Assembly: GCA_043808235.1 (NCBI GenBank)
Contig: JAZDFC010000061.1
Coordinates: forward strand, 4,049-68,048
Direction: 5' to 3'
DNA from: JAZDFC01 sp043808235
GTDB lineage: Bacteria; Bacteroidota; Ignavibacteria; Ignavibacteriales; Melioribacteraceae
DNA: 64,000 nt
Part shown: positions 45,064 through 54,846 of the stretch, piece after piece
Numbering within the stretch: the stretch's first letter is position 1
How the letters are laid out: the number at the start of each line of letters is the position of its first letter
The notes under the pieces: generated by a model
Seen by the model: the letters and a program-made list of their open reading frames with translations, nothing else
The model's database searches: none
Told to the model about the DNA's origin: nothing
Position numbers and translations under genes: made by a program

Positions 45064-47478
45064 TTATAAACCTCTTCTTCTTGCGAGAAAGTTTGTACTC
45101 AATGTTGTAAAGATAACAATCGATATCGAACTTATGGGCATCAAAATAGCAGCGATAATTGGGGAAAGGGAACCGTTAACTGCAAAACCAAGTCCGACTA
45201 AATTGTAAATGAACGAAATAAGAAAACTGACTATAATAATATTTTTACTGTCTTTCGAGAATTTAATAAAATCCTTGAGTTTGTTGAATTGTTGGGCTTC
45301 CAAAATACCATCGCTTGCAGGGGAAAACATGTTTATATTTTCAGTAACCGAAATCCCAACATCGCTTTGTTTTAACGCGCCGGCATCATTTAATCCATCG
45401 CCGAGCATTAATATATTCTTTCCTTTAGCCTGAAGTGATTGGATAAAAATTAATTTGTCGAAGGGGGATTGTTTGAAAAGAAGATTCGCATTCTGAGGAA
45501 ATAAATTTTCCAACCGTGACTTTTCGCTTTCGTTATCGCCGCTCAGCATTGTCAATTCATAATCCTTCGAAAGCGAAGAAACTATATTCTTCAATCCTTC
45601 GCGGTATTTATTCCCCATTGTGAAGTATCCCCTGACTTCTCCGTCAATATTCACAAATACTTTTGATGAGGTATCATTAGTATGGTTCTCATTCTCGGCT
45701 AAACCAACGAAGTCACTTGAGCCTGCCTTGACTGATTTCCCGTTGATGGTTCCTTCAATTCCTCTTCCGGGAATTTCGCTATAATTCAATGTATCAAAGA
45801 TTTGAGATTCGCTGATACTTGCAAATATTTTTTGACTCAACGGATGAGTTGAATTTCTTACAAGTGATTTTATCAACATGAGGTCATCATGCATTAATTC
45901 ACTTCCGATAAAATCAAACACATCACTGCCGGATTCTGTTATTGTACCTGTTTTATCGAATACGATGGAATCAACCCCCGACAGTTTTTCAATCACCGAT
46001 GTATTTTTTATATACAGGTTATTCCGCCCCATTATCCTTAACGAATTACCGAGTGTAAACGGAGTTGAAAGAGCAAGAGCGCATGGACATGCAACAATTA
46101 ACACAGCTGTAAATGCGTTCATTGCAGTACTCAAGTCCGGCAGCCATATAACACCTGCGACAAATCCAATTAACAGAATGGCGAAAGTAAAATGTTTGCT
46201 GATTCTATCAACGAGCGAATCAATTGGACTATCATATTTTTTTGCGAATGCTTTACTGTTCCATAACTGCGTCAAATAACTCTGCGATACTTTTTTGATT
46301 GTCTCCACTTCAATAACTCCGCCCGCCTGTCTGCCTCCGGCGTATATTACATCACCAATCTTTTTTGGAATGAGAGCGGATTCGCCGGTAACAAAACTGT
46401 AATCAATATTTGCAACGCCTTTAATCAAAACTGAATCGCCGGGAATCAATTCACCGTTTTTAATAATAATCCTATTCCCGGTTTCCACTTTGTCCAGGGG
46501 GATAGTAGTTTCGATTCCATTCTTGCGGATTGTAACTGCCACCGGGAAATACGATTTGTAATTTCTTTCGAAGTTAAGCGTCTCGTAAGTTTTATTTTGA
46601 AATAATCTGCCGAGTAAAAGGAAGAAAACAAGACCCGAAAGCGAATCGAAATATCCGGCTCCGGACTGGAATAAAATTTCAATTGCGCTACGGGTGAACA
46701 AAACAAAAATGCCGAGCGAGACCGGGACATCAATATTAAAAATTTTATTTCGAAGCCCTTTCCATGCAGAGATAAAATAGATGGACGAACTGTAAAACAT
46801 TACAGGCAAAGAAAGCAGCAGATTCAAATAGCCGAAAATATATTTTATATTATCATTATCCACATCGCTGATCGAAAGATATTCCGGGAAGCTAAGCAGC
46901 ATTATATTCCCGAAACAAAAACCTGCGATACCGATTTTATAGTACAACTTTTTATTTGCGGCGCCGGAATCATCCAATGGTTTGTCTTCAGCATTCAGCG
47001 ATGGTTCATACCCGATGGAATCTAACAGAGTAACGATTTCTTTGATGGAGGTTTCCTTTTCGGAAAATCTAATCGCTACATTCTTTTTTAAAAAGTCCGC
47101 TTGCGAAAACTTGATGCCTGCATTGAGCCGGTTAAGACTTTCGAGAACCCAAATGCATGAACTGCAATGAATACCGGGAATATAAAATGTGACTGTTGTG
47201 GTTTGCCCGTCGGAAAAATCTATCAAGCTCTTTTTGAAATCATTGTCGTCAAGAAAATCGTAATTTCGTTTTATATCTGCTTTGCGGCTAATGCCCGGCT
47301 TCGCTTCGATGTCGTAATAATTGCATAGATTATTTGCGTTGAGAATTTCATAAACTGTTTTGCATCCGTTGCAGCAGAAGAATTTATCGTCTATGCGTAT
47401 ATCCTCGGTAGGGCAATTATCGCCGCAATGGTAACATTCGGTTTTTACATTTACTGATTTTTCTTCAGTGGTAATCAA
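45064..47478 (-). CDS. ccoI: Copper-transporting P-type ATPase CcoI (FixI)
   Basis: 804 residues. An N-terminal Cys-rich metal-binding part (CYHCGDNCP, FCCNGCKTVYE) and an HMA domain with GIHCSSCIWVLE come first. Then membrane helices, the actuator loop with TGES, the copper path motif CPCALALSTPF, the phosphorylation site DKTGTITE and the hinge MLGDGLNDAGAL follow. It exports Cu+ to the periplasm for cbb3 assembly. It is the first gene of the cluster on the minus strand; a 231-bp divergent promoter region separates it from the membrane-protein gene. Confidence 0.96.
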   Translation of the reverse strand: MITTEEKSVNVKTECYHCGDNCPTEDIRIDDKFFCCNGCKTVYEILNANNLCNYYDIEAKPGISRKADIKRNYDFLDDNDFKKSLIDFSDGQTTTVTFYIPGIHCSSCIWVLESLNRLNAGIKFSQADFLKKNVAIRFSEKETSIKEIVTLLDSIGYEPSLNAEDKPLDDSGAANKKLYYKIGIAGFCFGNIMLLSFPEYLSISDVDNDNIKYIFGYLNLLLSLPVMFYSSSIYFISAWKGLRNKIFNIDVPVSLGIFVLFTRSAIEILFQSGAGYFDSLSGLVFFLLLGRLFQNKTYETLNFERNYKSYFPVAVTIRKNGIETTIPLDKVETGNRIIIKNGELIPGDSVLIKGVANIDYSFVTGESALIPKKIGDVIYAGGRQAGGVIEVETIKKVSQSYLTQLWNSKAFAKKYDSPIDSLVDRISKHFTFAILLIGFVAGVIWLPDLSTAMNAFTAVLIVACPCALALSTPFTLGNSLRIMGRNNLYIKNTSVIEKLSGVDSIVFDKTGTITESGSDVFDFIGSELMHDDLMLIKSLVRNSTHPLSQKIFASISESQIFDTLNYSEIPGRGIEGTINGKSVKAGSSDFVGLAENENHTNDTSSKVFVNIDGEVRGYFTMGNKYREGLKNIVSSLSKDYELTMLSGDNESEKSRLENLFPQNANLLFKQSPFDKLIFIQSLQAKGKNILMLGDGLNDAGALKQSDVGISVTENINMFSPASDGILEAQQFNKLKDFIKFSKDSKNIIIVSFLISFIYNLVGLGFAVNGSLSPIIAAILMPISSISIVIFTTLSTNFLARRRGL

Positions 47479-47709
47479 TTATTTCGCTGCCGGTTTTTTC
47501 TAAATTCCACAACATTTATATGCGAATATAGAAATAAAAATTCTGAAATACGGACTATTTGTCCTGATATTATTTTACAATTAGAAAATATTCCGACTCG
47601 TTACCTATACAATCTGTTTTCGCGAGTTGATGAAGTTTTTATCTAAAAATTTTCCAATAAAAAGTCTAAATTTTGGACGACAATGACAAATAATTAGCGA
47701 AAACACCAC

Positions 47710-48279
47710 TTGAAAAAAGAAAACGAAAAATTATTTCCGCAGAATAAACCTGCTTTGCTTAGCGGAATTTTGTCGGGATTAATTTCAGCAATATTTCTTA
47801 CAGAGCTATTCCAGGCATTCACCACAATTGTATTAAACGGAGAATTTTCGGGATTCGGTTTTTCGATGAAGGGATTTTATTGCAATTATTCTTTTGCCCC
47901 CGGCTTAAGCGCTTTTACAGAGATTTTGATATCTCTATCACCGGTGATATTTTCAATCTTTGTTATCGAGTTAGCGTCCTTCTTTTTAAGGAAAACCGGA
48001 TTAGGCTTCTATCGTTTTACACTCATAGTCTTTGTACTAATTAATGTCGGTTACCTCATAATTAAATTTTTCTACGGCGCTTTCGCAGTGATATTTAAAA
48101 TGCCCGATAACGACTGGACTTTTTTCTTACAGTCAATCGGAGTTGAAGGACAAGCTGTAATTCCGGTGATATTTTTTGCGATAATATTTCTCATAGCATA
48201 CTTAAATTTTTCAAGCAGACGACTGATAAAATATTTCAGTGTTCAAACAGGAGACCAAAGTGGAATCATTAAAAAATAA
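47710..48279 (+). CDS. Hypothetical four-helix membrane protein
   Basis: 189 residues, TTG start (the first possible after an in-frame stop; no clear ribosome-binding site). Hydrophobic segments lie near residues 20-42, 75-95, 108-130 and 155-175. I recognise no family. Its 3' end overlaps the SDR gene start by 20 bp, so the two are probably translated together. Confidence 0.65.
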   Translation: MKKENEKLFPQNKPALLSGILSGLISAIFLTELFQAFTTIVLNGEFSGFGFSMKGFYCNYSFAPGLSAFTEILISLSPVIFSIFVIELASFFLRKTGLGFYRFTLIVFVLINVGYLIIKFFYGAFAVIFKMPDNDWTFFLQSIGVEGQAVIPVIFFAIIFLIAYLNFSSRRLIKYFSVQTGDQSGIIKK

Positions 48280-49033
48280 AATCGTATTCATTACAGGAGC
48301 TTCATCCGGTATCGGAAAATCATGCGCTTTGGCATTTGCCGAACAGGGCGCTAATCTTATATTAAGCGCAAGAAGGATAAATCTTATTAATATGATTTCG
48401 GATGAACTGCGCGAGAAATTCCCTATAAAAGTATTCTCTTCGAAACTTGACGTTCGGGAAAAAAATTCTGTTCACAGTATGATCGCATCACTTCCGGAAG
48501 AATGGAAGAATATCGATATCCTTATTAACAATGCAGGTCTCGCGAGGGGATTGGCAAAACTTTACGAAGATAACGTTGAAGGCTGGGAAGAGATGATTGA
48601 TACCAACATTAAAGGTTTGCTGTACGTTACAAAGGAAGTTGTGGCAGGCATGATTGAACGCAAGAGCGGACATATTATTAATATCGGCTCGCTCGCTGGA
48701 CACGAGGCTTACCCGAAAGGAAGCGTTTATTGCTCAACCAAATTTGCTGTTAACGCAATAACAAAATCTCTGCGAATGGATTTGATTGATAAAAATATCC
48801 GCGTCAGTACCGTCGATCCCGGAATGGTTGAAACTGATTTCAGCAACATCCGGTTCTATGGCGACGAAGAACGCGCAAAGCAAGTTTACCGCGGCGTTAA
48901 ACCATTATCTGCGGATGATATTGCAGATGCAGTAATGTACTGTGCAACCCGCCCGCCGCATGTAAATATAAACGAAATGGTAATTATGCCGAACGTGCAG
49001 GCGAATGCATTTATTACTTACAGGGGTGAATAA
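48260..49033 (+). CDS. SDR-family oxidoreductase (YdfG-like)
   Basis: 257 residues. GTG 48260 is preferred because AGGAG lies 6 bases upstream, rather than the GTG at 48239. Rossmann motif VFITGASSGIGKS, Arg in ILSARR suggesting NADP(H), NNAG, and the catalytic Tyr-Lys in VYCSTKFAV are all present. The family reduces 3-hydroxy acids or similar short-chain alcohols. Substrate unknown. Confidence 0.9.
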   Translation: MESLKNKIVFITGASSGIGKSCALAFAEQGANLILSARRINLINMISDELREKFPIKVFSSKLDVREKNSVHSMIASLPEEWKNIDILINNAGLARGLAKLYEDNVEGWEEMIDTNIKGLLYVTKEVVAGMIERKSGHIINIGSLAGHEAYPKGSVYCSTKFAVNAITKSLRMDLIDKNIRVSTVDPGMVETDFSNIRFYGDEERAKQVYRGVKPLSADDIADAVMYCATRPPHVNINEMVIMPNVQANAFITYRGE

Positions 49034-49107
49034 ATTAATTGTACACGGCGGGACAGCATGCAGTACGCCAAGGGCAGATTGCTGCATGGCTGAATTGTTA
49101 AATTGTT

Positions 49108-49157
49108 AAAAAGCCCACCTTCTCCATCTTTGTTTATTGTCAGAAGTTGGGCTTTTT
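49108..49157 (+). terminator. Terminator after the SDR gene
   Basis: A 16-bp stem with one mismatch (49108-49123 with 49142-49157), ending in GGGCTTTTT. It contains the words CTTCTCC and CAGAAGTTGGGC, also found in the terminator at 52361. The rest of the gap to 49325 shows nothing I can name. Confidence 0.85.
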
Positions 49158-49324
49158 GACTGATATTTACAGGGGAGATTAAAAATTATTTTAGGCAGCT
49201 AAAACGATTTATTTTTCTTAAGGAAAACTTAACATGCATACCTAATAGGATTTTTTTAAATTGCCGTACCTATTAATCCATTTATTAAATTTCACTAATT
49301 TCATATTGTATAAGGAAGTTCCCT

Positions 49325-52300
49325 ATGCCCGTAGCCGTATCCAGAACGATCCAAGCTTTTATTGCAGTGTTCTTATTAGTAATAATTTCGAATTTAAGCT
49401 TTGCACAGAACTTAAATCGGCTAAATAAAAATTCTTCTTCAACCGGAAAAGAGGCTTCGTTTTACGATGTACAAAAAGAGATGAATGATTTCTGGGATTC
49501 ACAAAATGTGAAGGACGGATATGTTTTTGAAAACGGTATAAAAAGTAAAATGCCCAACTGGAAGTTATACAAACGCTGGGAATATTATTGGGAGCAGCGT
49601 GTAGATCAAAAAACGGGTGAGTTCCCGACTACTACATCAGTGGATGAATATCAAAAATATTTAAAGACACACAGCAATCTTAAAAAAACAACTGCAAATG
49701 AAAACTGGGTAAACCTTGGAACTAATTCATCCACCGGTGGCTACGCCGGACTTGGAAGAATTAATTGTATTGCTTTCCATCCAATCGATGCCAATACTTT
49801 TTGGGTTGGCAGCCCGTCGGGAGGCATTTGGAAAACAACAACAGGCGGTACGAGCTGGACAATTTTAAATAATAATCAATCCGTAATTGGCGTTAGTGCT
49901 ATTGTTATTCCAAGTGACTATACTACTTCAAATACTATTTATATTGCCACCGGCGACCGCGATGGCGGAAGCTTATCGTCACTAAGCGGCGGACAGGGTG
50001 CGGATAACGCAAGCGTGGGAGTATTAAAATCTACAGATGGCGGAGTGAACTGGAATAATACCGATCTAACCTATACTGCAAGCCAAAAGAAATTAGTTTA
50101 TTCATTAGTAATACATCCATCAAACAATTCAATATTATTTGCCGCAACATCGGATGGAATTTACAAGACCACAGATGGCGGAACAATTTGGAATCGTAAG
50201 AACGTAAATGCATGGAACGATATAGAATTTAAACCGGGAGACCCTACTATTATGTATGCTACCAACCTTATTAATTATGGTAGTACATATATGGTTAGGT
50301 CAACAGATAGCGGGGAAACTTGGTCTTTTTTTGTAGTTGCATCTAGCGGCAGACGTGGCGAGATAGCAGTTACACCAGATGATCCAAATGTAGTTTATTT
50401 GTTTGCGGCAAACAGTGGTGGTGGTGTTGACGGTGTTTACAAATCAACCGATAGCGGTGCAAGTTTTTCAAAGGTAAATACAAATTCAGTAACCGAACCC
50501 GGAATGTTAGGATATTATACTGACGGACGCGCTCCGGCAACCGGTCAAGGTTCGTATGATTGGTGCATTGCTGCTTCACCATCCGATGCAAATACAGTTT
50601 TTATAGGCGGAATCACTACATGGAAATCAATAGACGGCGGGGCAACATGGACAGCGAATAATAATTGGACAAGCAGCGCAACTTACAATATTTCAGGTAA
50701 GCCAATAGTTCACGCCGATAAACACACATTGGTTTATCAAAACAGTACAACTCTTTTCGAAGGAAATGACGGCGGGATTTATAAAACTATAAACGGAGGA
50801 ACTAGCTGGACAGATTTATCCGACGGTCTGGTTATAAGCCAGATATACAGAATCGGCGTTTCGCAGACTGATGCAAATGTTATTTTAACCGGTTTACAGG
50901 ATAACGGCTCAAAGAAATATATAGGGGGCAGCAGCACATGGTTTGATGCTACGGGCGGAGACGGTATGGAATGTGTGATAGATTTTAATAACGCTACATC
51001 ATATATGTATGCAACATATCACAGTGGTACAATCTATCGAAATTCTAACGGGTTCAGTACTACTGCAAGAACTACGATTAGCGATAATATCGGTTCTACA
51101 ATTGCCGATAGAACCGGCGCATGGGTTACACCTTATATAATGGATCCAACCAATAGCGCTATTCTTTACGCCGGTTATTTAAAAGTTTGGAAAACCGCCG
51201 ATCGTGGAAACAACTGGACGGCGATTTCACAGGAATTAAGTCCAAGCGATAAATTACGTTCACTTGCAATAGCGCCTTCTAATTCAAATTATCTTTATGC
51301 GGCGGACAGAACAAACATGTGGCGAACAAAGGACGGCGGCGCAACTAACTGGTCAACTATTACCCTGCCTACTACTTCTAACTATGTAACATACATTGCA
51401 GTTAAAAACAATGATCCGAATACTGTTTGGATTACGTATGGCGGATTTACGGATGGTGCGAAAGTTTATCAATCAATCGATGGCGGAGCTAATTGGACAA
51501 ATATTTCGACTGGTCTCCCAAATTTACCTGTTATGTGTATTGTTCAGTATAAAGATTTAACCGACCGCAATGTGTTATTTGTTGGAACCGATGTTGGTGT
51601 TTACATAAAAGACGGCGCCAATGCTTGGGAGTCTTATAGTACCGGACTGCCAAATGTTGTTGTGACAGAATTGGAAATATATTACGCAAGTGGAACTGAT
51701 AAATTACGAGCCGGAACATACGGACGTGGTTTATGGGAAACAGACATCAATGCGCCATTGCCTGTTGAATTAACTTCCTTTAGCGGTTCTGTTAAAGATA
51801 ATTCAGTACTCTTGAAATGGACAACTGCAACAGAAGTAGCTAATTATGGATTTGAAGTGGAGCGAAGCGAAATTCTGAACGAAGTGAAGAATTTTAACGG
51901 AACAAGCTGGGAAAAAATAGGCTTCGTAAACGGTAATGGTACTTCTAATTCCCCTAAAAATTATTCTTATGAAGATAGGGATGTTCAATCCGGCGATTAT
52001 TTATACCGTTTAAAACAGATTGATATAAATGGTCAATACGAATACAGCGAAACTATTGAAGTGTTTGCAGAATCCATTCCCGGTAGATTTGCACTTGAAC
52101 AGAATTACCCGAATCCATTTAACCCGACAACAAAAATTAAATACTCAATTCCGGAAGATGGAATAGTCTCAATAAGAGTGTTCGATGTACTTGGCAGAGA
52201 AATCAATACTCTTGTTAATCAGAAACAGTTAAAAGGTGATTACTCGGTTGAGTTCGATGCATCGAGCCTCTCAAGTGGAATGTACATTTACCAATTACGC

Positions 52301-52345
52301 ATGAATGAGTTTGTGCAGACAAAGAAGATGATACTATTAAGGTGA
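49325..52345 (+). CDS. T9SS-secreted BNR/sialidase-like beta-propeller protein
   Basis: 1006 residues with a signal peptide (SNLSFAQ). The body contains at least eight Asp-box repeats (S-x-D-G-G-x-x-W type: KSTDGGVNW, KTTDGGTIW, RSTDSGETW, KSIDGGATW, KTINGGTSW, QSIDGGANW), forming one or two propellers as in VPS10/BNR proteins. A fibronectin-like domain near 815-905 (LPVELTSFSG, VLLKWTTATE) and a type A T9SS sorting domain (QNYPNPFNPTTKIKYSIP ... KKMILLR) follow. No sialidase active site was verified, so it is more likely a surface binding protein than a glycosidase. The Fn3 region carries a repeat-derived insertion. Confidence 0.88.
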   Translation: MPVAVSRTIQAFIAVFLLVIISNLSFAQNLNRLNKNSSSTGKEASFYDVQKEMNDFWDSQNVKDGYVFENGIKSKMPNWKLYKRWEYYWEQRVDQKTGEFPTTTSVDEYQKYLKTHSNLKKTTANENWVNLGTNSSTGGYAGLGRINCIAFHPIDANTFWVGSPSGGIWKTTTGGTSWTILNNNQSVIGVSAIVIPSDYTTSNTIYIATGDRDGGSLSSLSGGQGADNASVGVLKSTDGGVNWNNTDLTYTASQKKLVYSLVIHPSNNSILFAATSDGIYKTTDGGTIWNRKNVNAWNDIEFKPGDPTIMYATNLINYGSTYMVRSTDSGETWSFFVVASSGRRGEIAVTPDDPNVVYLFAANSGGGVDGVYKSTDSGASFSKVNTNSVTEPGMLGYYTDGRAPATGQGSYDWCIAASPSDANTVFIGGITTWKSIDGGATWTANNNWTSSATYNISGKPIVHADKHTLVYQNSTTLFEGNDGGIYKTINGGTSWTDLSDGLVISQIYRIGVSQTDANVILTGLQDNGSKKYIGGSSTWFDATGGDGMECVIDFNNATSYMYATYHSGTIYRNSNGFSTTARTTISDNIGSTIADRTGAWVTPYIMDPTNSAILYAGYLKVWKTADRGNNWTAISQELSPSDKLRSLAIAPSNSNYLYAADRTNMWRTKDGGATNWSTITLPTTSNYVTYIAVKNNDPNTVWITYGGFTDGAKVYQSIDGGANWTNISTGLPNLPVMCIVQYKDLTDRNVLFVGTDVGVYIKDGANAWESYSTGLPNVVVTELEIYYASGTDKLRAGTYGRGLWETDINAPLPVELTSFSGSVKDNSVLLKWTTATEVANYGFEVERSEILNEVKNFNGTSWEKIGFVNGNGTSNSPKNYSYEDRDVQSGDYLYRLKQIDINGQYEYSETIEVFAESIPGRFALEQNYPNPFNPTTKIKYSIPEDGIVSIRVFDVLGREINTLVNQKQLKGDYSVEFDASSLSSGMYIYQLRMNEFVQTKKMILLR
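51862..51895 (+). repeat. Dispersed-repeat fragment inside the BNR protein gene
   Basis: The stretch contains AAATTCTGAACGAAGTGAAG, a word typical of an interspersed Bacteroidota repeat (seen elsewhere as ATTCTTCACTTCGTTCAGAAT). It is in frame and encodes SEILNEVKNF between VER and SWEKIGF, where homologues usually have only a short turn. Confidence 0.55.
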
Positions 52346-52360
52346 GTTTATAATTAGTAC

Positions 52361-52406
52361 AAATGCCCAACTTCTCCGCCTGCTATATGTCAGAAGTTGG
52401 GCATTT
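52361..52406 (+). terminator. Terminator-like hairpin after the BNR protein gene
   Basis: A perfect 15-bp stem (52361-52375 with 52392-52406), AAATGCCCAACTTCT paired with its complement. Its sequence is closely related to the terminator at 49108, so near-copies flank this gene. The downstream T-run is weak. Confidence 0.7.
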
Positions 52407-52479
52407 CACCTAATAAAACTGAAAACTGATTGCTGAATACTTTAAACTGCCGACTGCAAGCTGCTTGCTGCCTGCTTTT

Positions 52480-53097
52480 TTACCCGAAAAACAAACTCAC
52501 ATCCCCAGCACCTTCGCGAAGTACTTCCGGTTCATCGCTGCTGAAATCAATTATACTCGAAGGCTTTCCGCTTACAGGTCCCGATGATAACATTAAATCA
52601 ACATTGTAACTGAAGACGGTTCTAATTTCGAGCGGGTCAAAAAGTAAATCTCCCTTTCTTGTTGTTACGCTTGTGCTCATAATAGGGCGACCAAGTTCTC
52701 TTGTCAATGTGAGCGCAATTTCATGATCCGGTACGCGGATGCCGACTGTCTTTCTTTTCGTCCATAATTTCTTTGGAACCTCTCTGGCTGCGGGTAGAAC
52801 AAATGTATATGGTCCCGGTAAAAGTTTTTTCATTACCTTGTACGCTTTGTCCGATACTTTTGCATATGTCGCTATGTCTTTCAAATCGGGACAGATAAAA
52901 CTATACAGTTTTGTGCCTGACTCGTTTTTAATGTAATGGATTCTTTCTACTGCATCTTTATTGAAAATATCGCAGCCGAATCCGTAAACCGTATCGGTTG
53001 GATAAATTATCACTCCGCCTTCTTTTAATATCTCGATAGCGCGGTTAATATAACGCATTTGAGGATTTACCGGGTGCAATTCGTAATATTCGAGCAT
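52480..53097 (-). CDS. Sua5/YciO/YrdC-family protein (threonylcarbamoyl-AMP synthase-like)
   Basis: 205 residues. YrdC fold: AIEILKEGGVIIYPTDTVYG, KLYSFICPDLKDIATYA, LLPGPYTFVLPA, KRKTVGIRVPDH and a final SSIIDFSSDEPEVLREGAG. TsaC/Sua5 makes threonylcarbamoyl-AMP for tRNA t6A; the YciO branch is a close paralogue whose role is less clear, and PSSIIDF plus the length fit either. No Sua5 C-terminal domain. Monocistronic. Confidence 0.88.
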   Translation of the reverse strand: MLEYYELHPVNPQMRYINRAIEILKEGGVIIYPTDTVYGFGCDIFNKDAVERIHYIKNESGTKLYSFICPDLKDIATYAKVSDKAYKVMKKLLPGPYTFVLPAAREVPKKLWTKRKTVGIRVPDHEIALTLTRELGRPIMSTSVTTRKGDLLFDPLEIRTVFSYNVDLMLSSGPVSGKPSSIIDFSSDEPEVLREGAGDVSLFFG

Positions 53098-53284
53098 GTC
53101 AGATTCTCCGTTGTGTCTTTGGCAAAGGAAAGTTTTTGGTAATAATTGTTCGGCTATGTGTTTCTAAAAGAATTATTTGATATACACAACTGTAAATTAA
53201 AACTCTTACTGAAATAATCAACAGAAATCTATTTAAAAATAATTCCGGTAATAAAACAATTCATGTGTCCCCGGGGAGTAAAAT

Positions 53285-53529
53285 ATCAAAGCACAAAAGG
53301 CAAATAACAAACAAATCACAATTCACAAAATTCAAATGACAAACAAAAAACAAATGGAAAAGATAAATTCCAAAGCAACATTAACCGATTTGTATTTTGA
53401 CAATTGTTTTTTTGAATTTTGTTTGTGTTTTGAAATTTGCTCTTTGCAATTTATCCTCAGCAAGTGGATTTGAATATTATTTGAATTATGGGATTTGTCT
53501 TTTGTATTTTATATATGTGATTTGTTTTT
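53285..53529. repeat. Long fold-back AT-rich repeat
   Basis: About 245 bp in the 468-bp gap between the Sua5-like and MFS genes. The left arm is built from CAAATAACAAACAAATCAC-type words. The right arm is the complement in kind (GTTTGTGTTTTGAAATTTG, ATTTGAATTATGGGATTTG). Arms are similar rather than identical, suggesting an old element. The rest of the gap (53098-53284) shows nothing I can name. Confidence 0.6.
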
Positions 53530-53565
53530 AAAATCAAATTAGCTCAAAATAATTTTGATACGCCG

Positions 53566-54723
53566 ATGAAATTTTCTAAAATTCCCCGCCAGGTTGTTTT
53601 ACTTGGTTTGATCAGCTTCTTTACGGATATCGCAAGCGAAATGCTTTACCCGGTTGTGCCGATATTTCTTACCGCCTCACTTGGCGCTTCGATGGCTATG
53701 GTGGGAGTAATTGAAGGGATTGCCGAAGTGACTGCGGGATTTTTGAAAGGTTATTTCGGTGTATTGTCTGATAAGTTGCGGAAGCGTTCCCTGTTCATTC
53801 AATTAGGTTACGGACTTTCCGCAATCGTAAAACCACTGCCGGGATTTTTCCCGTATATCTCAACCGTAGTTGTATCGCGAGTTGTGGATAGAATCGGGAA
53901 AGGCATTCGAACTGCGCCGCGCGATGCTTTGCTTGCAAGTAATGCAAATGGAAATTCCGGCGCTGTGTTCGGCTTTCACCGTGGAATGGATACTCTCGGC
54001 GCTATGACGGGTCCGTTGGTTGCTCTGCTTCTTCTCTATTTGTATCCCGGCAATTATTCGCTGATATTTTTCGCTGTTATTCCGCCTTCGATATTTGCAA
54101 TAATTTGTACATGGTTCGTAAAAGATCCGGCAGGTATAAAAACCAAAAATAAATTCGCAGGTTATAAAAACTTTTGGAAAACAGCGCCAGCTCAATTCAA
54201 AGTCCTCCTCGCTTTTGTAACGATGTTTTCACTTGTTAATAGCAGTGATGTGTTTCTGATTTTAAAATCGAGGAATATTTCCAACTCCGATTCAACCGCC
54301 ATATTCGGATATGTCTTCTATAATTTTATTTACGCATTTTCATCTTACCCAATTGGGATAATCTCCGACAAATACGGGAAGAAGAAAATTTTCATCACCG
54401 GACTTTTCATATTCTCAATCGTTTATTTTGGATTCGCATTCAACCAAAGCATGCCTGTAGTTTGGATCTTATTTGCTTTATACGGGATTTACGCAGCATC
54501 AACTGAAGGCGTGACGAAAGCATGGGTTTCGGATTTGATTCCCGATGAATACCGCGGGAGCGCAATTGGTTTATTAACAACTCTTTCAAGTCTTGCGGTG
54601 ATGATTAGTTCGGTACTAACCGGAATTTTATGGGATAATTTCGGCGCGCAGATTCCTTTTTTAATTTCTTCGGTAGTCACACTTTTGGTAGCGATAGGTT
54701 TAATTCTCTTCAACTGGAAATAA
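53566..54723 (+). CDS. MFS transporter
   Basis: 385 residues, twelve membrane helices. The opening LLGLISFFTDIASEMLYPV with VVSRVVDRIGKGIRTAPRDALL (the cytoplasmic loop between helices 2-4) belongs to a broad MFS group in Bacteroidota and Proteobacteria. A second half (PIGIISDKYGKKKIF) mirrors the first. Substrate and direction unknown. Own transcription unit. Confidence 0.87.
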   Translation: MKFSKIPRQVVLLGLISFFTDIASEMLYPVVPIFLTASLGASMAMVGVIEGIAEVTAGFLKGYFGVLSDKLRKRSLFIQLGYGLSAIVKPLPGFFPYISTVVVSRVVDRIGKGIRTAPRDALLASNANGNSGAVFGFHRGMDTLGAMTGPLVALLLLYLYPGNYSLIFFAVIPPSIFAIICTWFVKDPAGIKTKNKFAGYKNFWKTAPAQFKVLLAFVTMFSLVNSSDVFLILKSRNISNSDSTAIFGYVFYNFIYAFSSYPIGIISDKYGKKKIFITGLFIFSIVYFGFAFNQSMPVVWILFALYGIYAASTEGVTKAWVSDLIPDEYRGSAIGLLTTLSSLAVMISSVLTGILWDNFGAQIPFLISSVVTLLVAIGLILFNWK

Positions 54724-54846
54724 TTTTTATTTCGCTCCTGTACCGTTGGGGGATGTCGCATAATCACCGTTGGCATGACTCCGCCACGGGATTTTACTTA
54801 TACTATAGTTTTGATCGAGCCATAAATATTATGTCCCCCGACAAGC

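Noticed and set aside
49325..52345. A sialidase enzyme
   Set aside because: Asp-box repeats alone do not make a sialidase, and I did not see the arginine triad and catalytic Tyr/Glu.
54739..54790. ACCGTTGG words as a possible direct-repeat regulatory site
   Set aside because: Only two copies of eight bases, with no symmetry or relation to a gene start.
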